From Branchipolynoe longqiensis (taxonomy: Eukaryota; Annelida; Polychaeta; Phyllodocida; Polynoidae), in assembly GCA_030323885.1 (NCBI GenBank), contig CM059186.1, positions 27,017,005 to 27,081,004 of the forward strand: DNA of 64,000 nt, in the 5' to 3' direction. The notes under the pieces are model-generated. The model did not search any database. It was not told the origin of the DNA and worked only from the letters and a program-made list of their open reading frames with translations. The position numbers and the translations under genes were made by a program. Of the stretch, positions 1 through 11,498 are shown piece after piece. The number at the start of each line of letters is the position of its first letter. Position 1 is the first letter of the stretch.

Positions 1-228
1 CGCTCTGTGGAGGTGGTTGGTTAGAGAGGTTTTAGTGTATTTTCATTTGAATTTCAGGAAAAAACAACAATTGCAAATGGCGAATTCGGACTAATTTAGA
101 TCAGTGGGGACAGTTGAATGAACCAAAGTAGGTTAAATTCAATGCTTTTCAAGGCCTTAAAATGGGGCAAATGAAGTTCCACGACTTTCCAGGACCCATA
201 TGTACCCTGTAATATATATATATATATA
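1..228. other. no gene seen
   Basis: AT-rich sequence ending in a TA run; nothing recognisable. Confidence 0.5.
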
Positions 229-750
229 GGTCATTCTCTGAAACTGGGCACCACATACTTGATATCCATGCTACAATGGGGTAGCAGGTCAAAGAATGAT
301 TGTTGCTTCTGTATGTTAAGTATGTTGTTAGCAATAGTAAATGTATTTAATCTATCCCACACATTGTGTCAAAAGTATGTTCGTGGGATTTTGAGCCAAA
401 GTGAAAATTTACACATCAACACCAAGCATTTACCCAAACATTTTTAACAATTTGTTTTCTTGTAAGACATAATCTTGTTTGCTTAACTGTAATCAATAAC
501 ATCTTATTTGAATTTATTTTGTATGTTAAAATGATGTTCTAGATGTATGTTTGATTTGCATGTTACACAAGTGATATTATTGTATTGGTTAATTTGTATA
601 AGATCAAAATCAAAAAGTGAAATAGCTATTTTTAAACTGACATGTACACAACATAAAGCTTCATATGAACAGGAATTCTGCTATTATTTGGAATCTTTTC
701 ATTTTTGGTTTACATATCACACTTTAGTATCCATTTTCAGAGAAAGACCA
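229..750. mobile_element. family F TIR element (F1)
   Basis: GGTCATTCTCTGAAACTGGG at the left and a diverged TCCATTTTCAGAGAAAGACC at the right. The body (TTGTAAGACAT, AGATCAAAATCAAAAAGTGA) is shared with F2 and F3. Confidence 0.68.
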
Positions 751-843
751 CTGAAAACCAGGAATTTATCAGTCTTTTTAAACGTCAGGTTACACCCACT
801 CTATTGACATCATGCCAACTTTTGCGTTTGTTTTGATTTTGCA

Positions 844-935
844 AAGAATGATCGATTGGTTGGTTGATTGGTTGATTATGGTTTTACGCCGTGTCGACAG
901 CAAAGACAATATTATGGCGAAAAGTTACAGTATGA
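844..935 (-). repeat. 3' tail of the same LINE family
   Basis: The complement reads CTGTCGACACGGCGTAAAACC followed by AATC-type repeats, matching the 3' end of the element at 48707-48745. Only the end of the UTR is left. Confidence 0.5.
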
Positions 936-1081
936 TTTATTACGTCATGTTGGTCTCACGGCACAACGGCGTTCACCACAAAGATCAAAGAGCATGTTTG
1001 TGAGAAAACCGTGTAACGCTTAATATATTCCATGGGCTTCGCCGTGAACGTCGTATAAGTTCAACAATCAAATTATCAATC

Positions 1082-1811
1082 AAATATTCCATAGGCACTG
1101 GGGGAAAAACATACCCATGTCATACACAGCGGTAAATAGACCGATTATATTGCACTATATTGTGCTGCAGTGTACACCGATTACATTCATTATATTGTGT
1201 GCGGTGTACAACTGCACACAATACAGTACAACCCCGTTAAACCAAACTTGAAGGGACCATAGAAATTTGTTTGGATTAATCGATCACTGGTTTAACACAG
1301 CTTTGGCTTTGACTTTGAGTAAGCGTGTATTGTACATGTAATATACAATGTATGTGGACACGTTGATTATTGTTTTTTTTTGTTTTTTAATGTATATACA
1401 GTATAACCCCATTAAACCAAGCTCGGTTAAACCAAATGATCAGTTAATCTAAACTTTTTTCGGCGGCACGACTAAATACTACCATTTATCATATTAAAAA
1501 AGTTGGTGGGGTCTCAGATGACCTTATCAACACATGAAAGTTTGGTTTAATCGTACCGGAAGTGGCCTGAGGTCCGACAATTTTGTTTGTATTAACCAAT
1601 AATTTGGATTAACCGAATTTTGCTTAACCAACTTTTTTTTATATGAGAAATGGTAGTATTTTGCCGGGCCGCCGAAAAAAGTTTGGTTTAACCAAGCTTG
1701 GTTTAACGGGGTTATGCTGTATAATGAAATCTAATCTATTTACCGTTTGGTATTTACATGGGTATATGAAGTTGTACACCGGTATTTTCCCGCAGTGCCT
1801 ATGGAATATTT
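1082..1811. mobile_element. TIR element with a second element nested inside
   Basis: Inverted ends AAATATTCCATAGGCACTG (1082) and CAGTGCCTATGGAATATTT (to 1811) continue inward for about 60 bp with gaps (CATACCCATGT, GGTAAATA). The pogo-like element 1224-1719 occupies its middle. Confidence 0.7.
1224..1719. mobile_element. pogo/Tigger-like MITE
   Basis: TIRs CAGTACAACCCCGTTAAACC and its inverse GGTTTAACGGGGTTATGCTG, with TA on both sides. CAGT termini and TA duplications are as in pogo-type Tc1/mariner elements. A second left end (CAGTATAACCCCATTAAACC at 1399) suggests a further copy inside. Confidence 0.72.
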
Positions 1812-2044
1812 AATTAACAAATATAAACACCACATAAATCTTTATATGCAGTAATCACTGAGCTGGTTCTACACTACTTCATTCACTGATGCCTAGTCTA
1901 CATAACAACCACCGGGACAATCCCCGGAACTAGTCTTACGTGGCCATCACCGTCCAGTCCCAGTTGCTAACCTCATTGTCAAGTTGACTTATGTCAATAT
2001 CACACACCAACTGAAGGCGAAACAAGGACTGGGCAACATCCTAG

Positions 2045-2413
2045 TACCCCAGTCACACGAGAACCAGTGTTCGCCGCCAACCTCCTTACGCCAAAAATGA
2101 TGCCAACCTCCCAGCGTCCCATTCGATACATTGATTCAAATCAACGACCACCCGGCGAGTGTGGCATTGCATATTTTGGCGACGCTAGGTCGGCGCCAAC
2201 TCGCCAACCACATTTTAATGGCACCGACCAAACTGGTCGCAAGGAGGTTGCAAGTGCAGCACTTGCAACCAACCTCCTTGCGTCCAAAATTTCCGAAATG
2301 GACGCCGGGTGGTTGGCGTCCTCGCGGCGCCAGCACTTATGGAGGGCGTAAGGAGGACGTTTTGATGTCGCGAATCGATCGTAAGCGAACACAGGCCTCG
2401 TGTGACTGGGGTA
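2045..2413. mobile_element. family C TIR element (C1)
   Basis: TACCCCAGTCACACGAGAAC to CTCGTGTGACTGGGGTA. Interior words CCAACCTCCTT(A/G)CG and GTTGCAAGTGCAGCACTTGC are shared with C2 and C3. Confidence 0.78.
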
Positions 2414-2540
2414 TTAACTACACATGTACATCATGTGTTTGTCATTGATGTTGCCTATTGAACGAAGCCATCAAATTGTCTAACAAGCACTTGTCTACAT
2501 TTAATCCCACAGATTCAACTTAGATAAGTGTAAACTTCTT

Positions 2541-2885
2541 ACAATTGCATAGTCCGATGGTTTTGAGTTTCAGTCATTTTCTGAGATAAATTTATTAAGT
2601 TGATTGTTATAGTATGCATTACTTTAGTTTGAAGTAAATTATTTTAAATAGCCAACTTTTGAGATATTTGAAATGGAAATGTACAAAATTAATTTAGGCA
2701 AACATGCCAAAACTCTGACACCATAGGCTTCTGCAGGAACAAGTTATATTAAATTGCCTCAGTATCCCCTTCTGTGTGGCGTGTAAGTTTGCCAATATCT
2801 AAGTTAGATACGTAGCATCAAATCTAGAGTATTCTTTTGGTTTTGAAAAGTTTGATGCCTTTATTGGACCATGCAACTTTAAACA
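2541..2885 (+). mobile_element. family A MITE (A1)
   Basis: Family A is a ~350-400-bp element with TIR AAAGTTGCATAGTCCGATGG at one end and CATCGGACTATGCAGCTTT at the other. TTAA is usually present at both edges, and the interior holds TTTGGCATGCTTGCCAAAA. This copy has both ends, slightly diverged. Confidence 0.75.
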
Positions 2886-3234
2886 TTTATTACAGATATA
2901 ATAATATAAATAACGAAGCATATTCAAGGTTTAATTATATTTATTATTACTGTTTGTACATATTATTATGTGTTAGGAGTCGCGCACCAACCCCAGCAGG
3001 GGCGCGCGAATGGGGCGCCACCTGTAAAGTGCCAGGATTGTGTCACTCCTGTTACAATTTTCTTTTTTTGTAGGTGGGCATATTTATAGCCCCTGCCAGA
3101 GAACTAATAAAATAGAACTCAGCCCAACTCTGATTTGTCTACCTTACTGCCGCAGTGACTTTATATCCAACATCTTGATGTGCAACTCAAAATGCTACAC
3201 ATAATAATAATTAGGCTTGTAATGCACAACGAAA

Positions 3235-3408
3235 TAATTTGGCATGTTTTCACTTTAAATATTTCCAAAATTAACATTTAAAAAAGGGAAAAAAAGAGAA
3301 GTGAGTTAACTCAAAGTAAATTAGATTATGACAACCTAATATTAATATATTTAGTTAAAAAATATGGCAGAAAATCAAATCCATTGGATTATTCAACTTC
3401 ATTAAAAT
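3235..3408 (-). mobile_element. family A MITE, partial (A2)
   Basis: The reverse-strand half from the TTTGGCATG core to the ATCCATTGGATTATTCAACTT end; the other half is degraded. Confidence 0.55.
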
Positions 3409-3467
3409 TATCCGCTGGTAGTCAAGGAACGATGCACCGTTCTTATTGTTATATACATACTCAATTC

Positions 3468-3654
3468 AGACCGTCCTGATATGACCTTAGATGTTGCCAG
3501 GACGTAAAAACAACAACAAACAAACAACTCAATCCAGAAGATTTTGCAACAAGCAGTGCACATTCATGGACGCGTCATAGTGTTGGCCGGCTGACAAACC
3601 AGGACATCAGCACAATCTCACTCAGTCACATTATCCTGATACTGGGATAATGGC
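3468..3654. mobile_element. SINE fragments
   Basis: A + strand tail (CCTGATATGACCTTAGATGT, then TTGCCAGGACGTAAAA) is followed by a minus-strand piece with CTCAGTCACATTATCCTG. Confidence 0.6.
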
Positions 3655-4090
3655 CCTGTCACACTATGGCATATGGCGTCTGCGTATGGAGTTTTTGTTG
3701 CGGGTCGTCGTATGATGACCTTTGTGCACGGCGGTATCTTTTGGAGTGTATACGTAACCTATACGCAATCTACCCCATGCCTATGGCGGCGTATTCAAAG
3801 CGTAACCCGACCTATGCGCGGCATACTGTGATGTGGTTTGACGGTTGTGATTGACAAGTTCAGCGTACACCTAACCTATGCCAAAGTACCCATAACCTAT
3901 GCGTAACCTATGCCAGTGTATGCATAGCATACGTCTAGCATTTGAGCAGTGTATGAGCCATACGCTGAAAATTTTGAGCATGCACAACATCTTTTTGGAC
4001 GGATACACGTAAGACGGCATATGACGAGCGTATACGGCGTGTGCCCAACCTATGCGTAGCGTATGACGGCGTCTTTATCATAGTGCTTTT
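3650..4090. mobile_element. family B-like TIR element, diverged
   Basis: Starts TGGCCCTGTCACACTATGGC. The interior repeats CTATGC, GCGTAACC and CATACG words. The right end (GACGGCGTCTTTATCATAGTG) only partly matches the left end in inverse. Confidence 0.5.
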
Positions 4091-4492
4091 ACCAGCTAGG
4101 CCATCCTGTCTGGTCCACAGAGATTTTGTTTTTATTATTAACACTATTTAGGGCTTTACTAAAATAGACACACTACCTACACATTCAAGAAACACAAGTC
4201 AACAGCAATTTTTGTGTGTGTTACCAATTGAAAACCATTTAACAAATAAATGTAACCACAAGATTCCTAACAAGCAACAATTTTACGCGGATTACAATTT
4301 ACAACAGGCACAGAAAAATAAGGGAAAAAACAATTGGAATGCGGGCAATTCAGTTCCGTCCCCCCAGTATGTGTGGCTGTTTGTAAATGAGGTAGTCATG
4401 GGTGAGAGTTGACTGACAGATCTAAGGCCAAACATAGCCAGATCGCAGTCCGCCCAACACTCACGCACACACACACACCACACACACAGTCA
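4091..4492. other. no gene seen
   Basis: Non-repetitive, AT-rich, with a short CA run at 4465-4490. Confidence 0.5.
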
Positions 4493-4735
4493 TATCAGGA
4501 CGAAACCGGCTTGTGACAGAACTCATGACAGCACTCATGGCGACTTTAGTGATGCCCCGCTGGGATACCAGGCCGATGGCACCATAATCCGATATCCCAC
4601 TCAGTCACATTATCCTGACCAGTCCTTGCCCTTTCCAAATAATGCCGAGCACCTGGCTAGGAAACAACAAGTATCAATTTGAAGGTCATTCTGTGCAGAA
4701 AGTTGTGGGTCAGAGTACCGGCAGAGTCAAACCAA
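4493..4735 (-). mobile_element. tRNA-derived SINE, partial
   Basis: Minus-strand body from ATATCAGGACG through CACTCAGTCACATTATCCTG to CTGGCTAGGAAACAACAAGT. The tRNA head is absent. Confidence 0.65.
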
Positions 4736-4784
4736 TGAGCTACACAAACATATACGGCTGGTTGGGCGTTAGGCATTACTATCA

Positions 4785-4972
4785 TAGGACAGGGACTTGC
4801 TTACGCAGTATCATGTGACTGAGCGGGATATTGCAGCATGGTGCCAGCGACACGGCATCTCAGTGGCGCATCACTATAAAGTAACCATGGCAATGAGTGC
4901 AGTCACAAGTCTGAACTCATCCTGATATGACCTTAGATGTTGCTAGGACGCAAAACCTAAATAAACTAATAA
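4785..4972 (+). mobile_element. tRNA-derived SINE, 3' part
   Basis: Body from GGACAGGGACTTGC to the tail ATATGACCTTAGATGTTGCT then AGGACGCAAAACC. Confidence 0.65.
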
Positions 4973-5123
4973 ACCAACTGGTGCCATTGCGACTACAGTT
5001 GGGAGTAACAGTAAAACACTTAAGATTCTACTATATAAAGATATCCGACTCTCCGTTATTTACACTGACCGTCCTGTGGCAGGCCGACAGTGGCGACGCC
5101 ATGTGGCTAGTCGCCTTAACTAA

Positions 5124-5698
5124 AGCCGTGTTTGCACGGGCAATTGTAAAGCGAATTAGACAAAGCGATTTATATGAAGCGAAGTAGTGGCACGTTTACA
5201 CACGGAGCGGTTTAAGGCGGAAATCGATATCTGCGGATGAGCAAGTCCAGACTAACCAGCGCCAGTTTCGGTTAGTCGATGTCGCCACGAGAGAGTGTGG
5301 GTTCGACCTAGATATGTATGGACTGAAATCGTATTGGTTTGGAACGGTCAAAACTTCTGCTGGGCAGTGAAAACCTTAAAATAAATCATGAAAGAAATAT
5401 CTGTGCACAGCTAGTGGTTTCATAGACCAAATTTACCGGAAAGTCAACAAACTCAGGTCTCGACTGTGACGTCCTTAATCTGCCTCAACTAATTCGCTTG
5501 CATCTACACATGCAAGATAGGCCGACTCAAGTTAGATCGCTTCATATAAACTACCTCGCGACGCGGTTTACTTGAAGCGAATTAGTTGAGGCGAATCAGC
5601 CCTAATCCGCCTTAAGTCCCGTTTACACGGCGAATGTAAACCGAACTAGACAAGGCGATTTATATGACGCGGCTTAACTCACCCGTGTAAACAGGGCT
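5124..5698. mobile_element. family D TIR element (D1)
   Basis: AGCCGTGTTTGCACGGGC at the left and ACCCGTGTAAACAGGGCT at the right. Interior words GCGATTTATATGAAGCG and TTCGCTTCATATAAA are repeated in both orientations. Confidence 0.7.
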
Positions 5699-5955
5699 TA
5701 TGAATAGCTTTGCCTAAGCATATAAGAACAGCTGATATATAAGCATATATTATACACATATATAAAATGTCTTCTGACAACAAGACTGTGGTTTACTGGG
5801 ACTCAGTATAGACCTGGCTAATTTCTAGCTGCCATCTGTCCATGCGCGCGTGTGTACACATGAACAGTAGTAGCCTGTTGGCTATGTGACTCTTGTGAGT
5901 GTTGTTCAGTGAACAGAATAAACTGTCAGGTTTTCACACTTGTGTCCTGTTTTTT

Positions 5956-6655
5956 TTTTGCACACTTGTTACCCGGTGGTCGCAAAGTGGTCTTCAGAAT
6001 TCGCTCACCTGGCGACCAGTTTGGTCGCTAGGAGGTTGCCAACCATTTTCATAGGTTGGTGATCGGTCGCCGACTACTTGGCGACTGGTTGCCAACTGAT
6101 CAACAATGCTGCCAACCACATGCGACCAGTGGGTGAGGTGATTGGACGTAGTTTTGTTGTTGTGACTGACTGCAATTGAAAGCCAATCGATCATACCCCA
6201 GTCACACGAGAGCCAGCGTTAGCCGCCAACCGCCTTATGCCCAAAAGGACGCCAACCTCCCATTCGATACATTGATTCAAATACGTGGTAGGCGCCGCCG
6301 GGTCAGCGCCAGGGTGCCAACCATTTTAAATGGCACCGCCGGAACAGGACGCAAGGAGGTTGCAAGTGCAGCACTTGCAACCTAATTGCGTCCAAAATTT
6401 CTGAAATGGGCGCCGGGAGGTTGGCGTCCTCGCGGCGCCAGCACTTAAGTAGGGCGTAAGGAGGGCGCAATGAGGACGTTTTGACATCGCGAATCGATCA
6501 TAAGAGAACGCAGGCCTCGTGTGACTGGGGTATCACAAATCAGTCTCCAACTGGTCGTCCCTTTCCCTCCCCTACCGTTTTTTTTTTGCTTTGGTAACCA
6601 GCAGGTTATAGCGACCAACGTGTTTGTGTGTGGCTGCAAGCATAGTGTGAGGTGT
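5956..6655. mobile_element. diverged TIR element split by C2
   Basis: On both sides of C2 the sequence is built from GGTCGC, GGCGACC and GTTGCCAAC words (GGCGACCAGTTTGGTCGCTA at 6012). The right end, GCAAGCATAGTGTGAGG, resembles GCAAGCCATAGTGTGACAGG at 25970-25990, where another fragment lies (about 25916-25995). The ends are not sharp. Confidence 0.4.
6194..6532. mobile_element. family C TIR element (C2)
   Basis: TACCCCAGTCACACGAGAGC to CTCGTGTGACTGGGGTA, with exact TCA duplications (6191-6193, 6533-6535). Nested inside the element at 5956-6655. Confidence 0.8.
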
Positions 6656-6839
6656 TACGAAATATTCTACTGTTAAGCTTAGAAACATACCATGATATAT
6701 TCATGCGTATTCTATAACATCACGTCATTCAAAATGGAATGTGGTATCAATCTTAGAAACATACTGTATACATACGTGTATGTATTTACATATATGTGCA
6801 TGCATATGTGTATATATATAACTCAGTTAGCGGTATGCC

Positions 6840-6960
6840 TAAAGTATGAAGGAAGGAATATGGGGAGATGGGGAGGGAGGGGCCAGAGGGGGAGGAGGAG
6901 GGGAGGAGGGGAGGAGGGGAGGAGGGAAGGGGAGGAGGAGGATGAGGATGAGGAGAGGAT
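6840..6960. repeat. GGA-rich tract
   Basis: Purine run GGGGAGGAGGGGAGGAGG and similar. Another short G tract lies at 7350-7400. Confidence 0.7.
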
Positions 6961-6974
6961 TTGGTTGGCTGTTG

Positions 6975-7283
6975 GAATTTTCCGTCCTGGCAACATCTAA
7001 GATCATATCAGGATTGGTACTGACTTGTGACCGTGCACACTCATGGCAAATTTATAGTGCTGCCCCACTGGGAAATCAGGCTGCCAGCACCATGACCCGA
7101 CATGCCACTCAGTCACATTATCCTGACACTGAGCTAACCAGTCCTTGTCCTATCCTATTAATACCGAGTGCCAAGCTAGGAAGCGACAATATTAAGTTTT
7201 TATGTCATTGTTTGACTCGAGCGAGAACCAAACTTCCGCATCCGAGGCCCGCGCTCTACCGATTAGGCCACCGCACCCGGTGT
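6975..7283 (-). mobile_element. tRNA-derived SINE, full length
   Basis: On the minus strand: a tRNA-like head with GGTAGAGCGC and a GGTTC-type B box region, the conserved body, and a tail running to TAGATGTTGCCAGGACGG. Confidence 0.75.
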
Positions 7284-7485
7284 GTATTTATATATGTTGG
7301 TATACAATGAATGTGTGTATATATAACCCAGTTAACGGTATGCCTAAAGTATGGATGGGAGGGGGGGGGGGATGAGGGGATATGGGGGAAGAGGGTATGA
7401 GGGAAGATGGCAGCCCTGACCACAACGTAATGTGCCCGCATAATCACTATAAGGTCTTCTGGGGGCATGTTTTGTTTGCTGGGGC

Positions 7486-7718
7486 TCCACGTCCTAGCAA
7501 CATGTATGGTTGTATCAGTTGTATGGTTGTATCAGGACAAATACCGACTTGTCAACGTGTGATCCTCATGGCTACTTCATAGTGCTGCCTCATTGGGAGA
7601 CCGGGCTATTGACATCACAAACTGATACCATATTCAGTGGCATTATCCTGACTCAGGGTTCGAACCCATGACTTCCTGTCCAGGAAGCCAGCCAGCGCTC
7701 TTACTGATTTTGCCATCC
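7486..7718 (-). mobile_element. tRNA-derived SINE
   Basis: Tail at the left (CGTCCTAGCAACATG), head at the right with GGGTTCGAACCCATGACTTC; the middle is shortened. Confidence 0.68.
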
Positions 7719-7734
7719 CCCCCCAGAAAGCTTC

Positions 7735-7955
7735 AAGCAACAACTGCACTCCAACTTAATAGGATAGGGCAAGGACTGGTTAGCAGAGTATCAGGATAAT
7801 GTCACAGGGATATCAGGTCATGGTGCCAGCGGCCTGGCCTCCCAGTGGGGCAGCAATATAAAGTCACCATGAGTGAGCACTGTCATTAGTTGGTACACAC
7901 CCTGATAAGACCCAATATGTTGCTAGGACGTAAAACAACAAACAAACCTCCACTC
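7735..7955 (+). mobile_element. tRNA-derived SINE, 3' part
   Basis: AATAGGATAGGGCAAGGACTG to TGTTGCTAGGACGTAAAACA. It sits tail to tail opposite the previous copy's head. Confidence 0.68.
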
Positions 7956-8574
7956 CACCACTGGAATTGTATCAATAGACCTCCACATATATATAGCCAA
8001 GCTGTGTACAGAATTCTGACATCTCCGAAACGACCCACTTTTACACCTATTTGTTGTGCAGTAGTTCCTGGCTTTAGCGAGCCCCCTGAATTGAGATTGA
8101 CGAATCCCTCCCATCGTACGGACAGCTTGTCAATGGAAACACATATCTTTAACTTCAGTTGAGTCCCACCCCAACAACAGGATGTACGTGCAATGTCAGG
8201 ACAACATTGTCCTTGGTGCAGAAGATGGGTGCTGTTAGATAAGAGTGAGTAGGGGGGGGGGGGATCTCCTTGATATACAACTTGTAAACAGTGAGAAATA
8301 GCGTGGCCAAAGGGGTGAGAGTGCACATTTTGAGGGGGGAAATGTGATACAAAATGGTGTATTCATGCACTAAAAACAAAAACCCCAGGTAAAATCATTA
8401 TGATGTATTGACGGGAGATTACAAATTAAAAGCGAAAAAATTGGGAGATCGTGGTCATTTTGCTATATTTTAGGGAGATCCCCACCAAATCGGGAGATTT
8501 GGCTCATCTGTACTTAGCACAGGTCTACTTACGACCAGTGTTGTTCCTATTCCAACCCCCAGGCTTAGTAAATT
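7956..8574. other. no gene seen
   Basis: Open frames exist on both strands, but none resembles a known protein. GGGAGAT is repeated at 8412-8500. Confidence 0.45.
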
Positions 8575-9063
8575 GGTGTTGCAGTTTCCGCAGTACGCCA
8601 GTTTGCGAGGGACATATCGCTTCTGCGCATGCGTCAAAATCGAACAGTATTGTCACTAACCTTATAAATTTAATATAATATTTTTGGTAAAGATATTTTC
8701 TATATGTGTACCAAGCGATTTGTTTCTATATGGTGTGGTTTTAGAGATATTTCACTTTTTCTGTATTTTCTGTATGAAGATTGCTCACGACCATTGACAA
8801 TGCCTTGAGTTTGATGGTACGTGCAGTGCAAAACATTAGTTTTATTGAAAATTAATAGAAATCAAGAACACTAACCTTATAAATTGAATATAATCTGTTT
8901 GTTGAATATGTTTTCTGTATGTGTGCATAGCGGTTTGTTTTTCGGTGGAGTAATATGAGAGATATTTGACTTTTTCTGTATGAAGATTTGCTCACGGCCA
9001 TTGACAATGCATTTGAATGTATGTGTCCCTCGCAAACTGGCGTACCGCGGAAACTGCAACACC
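8575..9063. mobile_element. TIR element with internal tandem halves
   Basis: About 41-bp inverted ends (GGTGTTGCAGTTTCCGCAGT and the complement at 9023-9063). Between them lie two direct copies of a ~200-bp unit starting CTAACCTTATAAATT (8658 and 8873) and each ending ATTGACAATGC. A related fragment occurs at about 35484-35600. Confidence 0.7.
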
Positions 9064-9071
9064 AGGACCAG

Positions 9072-9402
9072 ACGCAGTAGCAGAATCGATAGAGCGCAGG
9101 CCTGCAGTGTGGGATATCGGGAGTTCGATTCTATGTCGGGTCAAACCTATGACTTAGAAAATTGATACATGTCGCTTTCTAGCTTGGCGCACTGCATTAT
9201 TAGGATAGGGCAGTCACTGGTTAGCTCAGTGTCAGGATAATGTGACTGAGTGGGATATCGGGTCATAGTGCTGGTGGCCTAATTCCCCAGTGGGGCAACA
9301 CTATACATTATAAAGCCAATTTGAGTGGGAACTGTCACAAATCGGTACCCGGCCTGATATGACCTTGGATGTTGCCAGGATGTAAAATTCCAACAACCAA
9401 CC
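9072..9402 (+). mobile_element. tRNA-derived SINE, full length
   Basis: Head AATCGATAGAGCGCAGGCCT with a GAGTTCGATTC B box, body with CAGTGTCAGGATAATGTGAC, tail GACCTTGGATGTTGCCAGGA. Confidence 0.75.
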
Positions 9403-9410
9403 ATTAGTAA

Positions 9411-9767
9411 ACCGGGATGGGCGGTGGAGGCATGTTGGGCTGGGGCTGGGGCTGGGAGGACCCCGGAGAGGGCGCCGTCCGAATACTCGGCGGTAACACG
9501 GCCGACACTGGTTGGTGGGTAGCCGCGTGCAGGTTTGTCCGAGCCATGTCGGCATACCTACTCACACGTACACACCAGTCACACACATTGCTGGAATTGC
9601 AGCGGCGGCCACAAAACATGACATTTCACCAGCCCGCAAGTATGCAGGTCGCCCTGAGTAATAGCACCCGCCACGGTGCTTATAATCACAGCCCGGCCCT
9701 GGCCGCCCAGTCATGACTGACTGATACAGGTACTAATGGCCATGATTTGTTATTAGGGCGATATATA
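9411..9767. other. GC-rich stretch, no gene recognised
   Basis: CpG-rich DNA with a 99-codon open frame (9417-9716) that begins with Gly/Trp repeats from GGGGCTGG units. Not convincing as a gene. Confidence 0.4.
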
Positions 9768-10086
9768 TAGTATAGTTATACGAATCTTACCTGGGTACAG
9801 ATGATGAATAACTGTTGTTTTCCCGAGGTACGAGCCTCGGATAGTCATGGGTCAGGGAGAAGGACGCACATACGGGTCCAGCAATCTTTTACATACTTAA
9901 TAGGATAAAAAATGATCTAAAAATTCTATGGATACTAATATGTTTCCGTTTCGCCACCAGCCAACGTCATAGTTGTGGCAGGGTAGGGATGGCGGGCTCT
10001 GACCCACGACTATCCGAGGCTCGTACCTCGGGAAAACAACAGTTATCCATCATCTGTACCCAGGTAAGATTCGTATAACTATACTA
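9768..10086. mobile_element. miniature DIRS-related element with ~95-bp inverted repeats
   Basis: 9768-9850 and its inverse at about 10004-10086 form arms of roughly 85-95 bp (TAGTATAGTTATACGAATCT outward, CCCGAGGTACGAGCCTCGG inward). The inner part repeats the neighbouring DIRS end in diverged form: GTCAGGGAGAAGGA, then CGGGTCCAGCAAT at 9855-9885. It also holds an inverse copy of the DIRS left subterminal motif (AGGATAAAAAATGAT near 9900). There is no coding capacity. It looks like an internally deleted, non-autonomous relative; it could also be a rearranged end of the same element. Confidence 0.5.
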
Positions 10087-10088
10087 TT

Positions 10089-10133
10089 TTACGTCGGTAC
10101 TCCGCCTCTAGCTACTCGTAGTCCAGGGAGAAC
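10089..10133. repeat. DIRS left inverted terminal repeat
   Basis: Matches in inverse the right end at 16162-16206, with a few mismatches and the shared core CTAGCTACTCGTAGTCCAGG. It directly abuts the inverted-repeat arm of the miniature element on its left. Confidence 0.8.
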
Positions 10134-10329
10134 TTTACGTAATATCATTTTTTATCCTCTTTTATACTATTCTTAACAAAACATGTGTCAGTGCAATATA
10201 TAATTTTTGTGTTTATCACCCGTCTTTAGTTGGTGAGTAAGCATGCCGCCAGGCCGCTTGACTTTTCTAGTCATTTGTTGTAATGTTTTGCAAACGATCT
10301 CGCCGTTTTCCAGCACACGTGCGCCAGGA

Positions 10330-11150
10330 TTCTCTTAACTAAGATTCCTAATTGTCTTCCTTTAGAGACCACGGCCCCCCCTCCTCGTCAAATGTGATGC
10401 AATAGCGTCCAGTATTGATACCCGCTCTTTGAGCACCTTGATGGTCTATCTTGCGAGCGTGTCTCTCGAGATAGCCTTATGCAGTTTAATCAAACTTATC
10501 AAAAGCTGCCTGGAATTCCTTATTCCGCGTAACTTTGATATATATGGCCTAATGGATGACACCACACAAATCTGTCGATCATCCGGAAAACTGTTTACAT
10601 GCACCGTGGACCTCGCTGTATAGTTCGACTTTAGTAATGTCGCCAACTCGAACGTTGCCTCATTCTTGTCTATCTCTAGTCCATCCAGAGACAATGCCAC
10701 ACCATTTGGCCCCTATGCCCCGTGACTAGTAGTAACAGCACAGCTAACTTAAATCCTAGTTCCTTAATCTCTAAATGTCTATTACTAGGTAATGACTTGA
10801 ATAACTTAAATACTCATGACACACCCCAAAAACCTATTATATTTGGGTTTGGGTGGGTTTCTCTCAGACACTGACCTAATAAACCAGTGGACAACCTGAT
10901 GCTTGCCAATCGTCTGTCCATCTATTCTCGGTAGAATGATTGAAAGCGCACATCATACTGCATTTATTTCACCAAATCCTAATCCTTCGTCTTCTAACAT
11001 TCTTAGAAATCTGACAATCTGAGGTATTGTAGGTTTTAATGGCTTCACTCCTTTAATTAAACAGTGAAGTCCCCATTTCTTTAAATAACTTGTATATAAT
11101 TGTACCGTTCCCTTTCTCCAAGCGTGTGAAATCAGCCTTTCTAGTGTCAT
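10330..11150 (-). pseudogene. DIRS tyrosine recombinase, broken
   Basis: The N-terminal core-binding part is at 11150-10953 (LISHAWRKGTVQLYTSYLKK, then FLRMLEDEGLG). The catalytic part is at 10700-10380: FPDDRQICVVSSIRPYISKL, LRGIRNSRQLLISLIKLHKA, then ISRDTLAR. A TAG replaces the tryptophan codon expected right after ISRDTLAR, and several stops lie at 10740-10950. In an active element the enzyme integrates a circular DNA copy without a target duplication. Confidence 0.65.
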
Positions 11151-11495
11151 TTTGTCTTAATCCATATTGTTGCAAATGTCTCCTTAAAAAAGGATTGCCA
11201 AAAGAGGTGTTGTTGACACATCCCCGTGGACTGTCAGTGGTCCGTGATGTTGTAGGTTGTTCCTTTCTCGTGGAAACCTGAGCATGTCCTTTGCTTGTAA
11301 TTTCACTGCCGCTAGCCATGGCTGTGCGTCCCACTCCGGTACTATCAGTACTGCGTGTGAGCGATCCATCTTGATCTTCCGGGCCACTCTGCTGATAATG
11401 CTGAATGGTGGGACTATATAATAATATTTATTATTATTCCAAATCAGAGAAAATGCATCCACTCTCCAGGATTCTGGTTCTGGATGCCAAGACAT
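11053..11495 (-). pseudogene. DIRS conserved block downstream of RNase H
   Basis: Reads SWHPEPESWRVDAFSLIWNN, then VPPFSIISRVARKIKMDRSH and VPEWDAQPWLAAVKL. This WP-rich segment follows the RNase H in DIRS and Ngaro-type elements and links to the recombinase. It is the part displaced from its partner by the insertion at 11499-12449. Confidence 0.6.
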
Positions 11496-11498
11496 ATT

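Noticed and set aside
5820..5955. Possible LTR end (GAATAAACTGTCAGGTTTTCACA)
   Set aside because: AATAAA followed by a T run is suggestive, but no partner repeat or duplication is visible.
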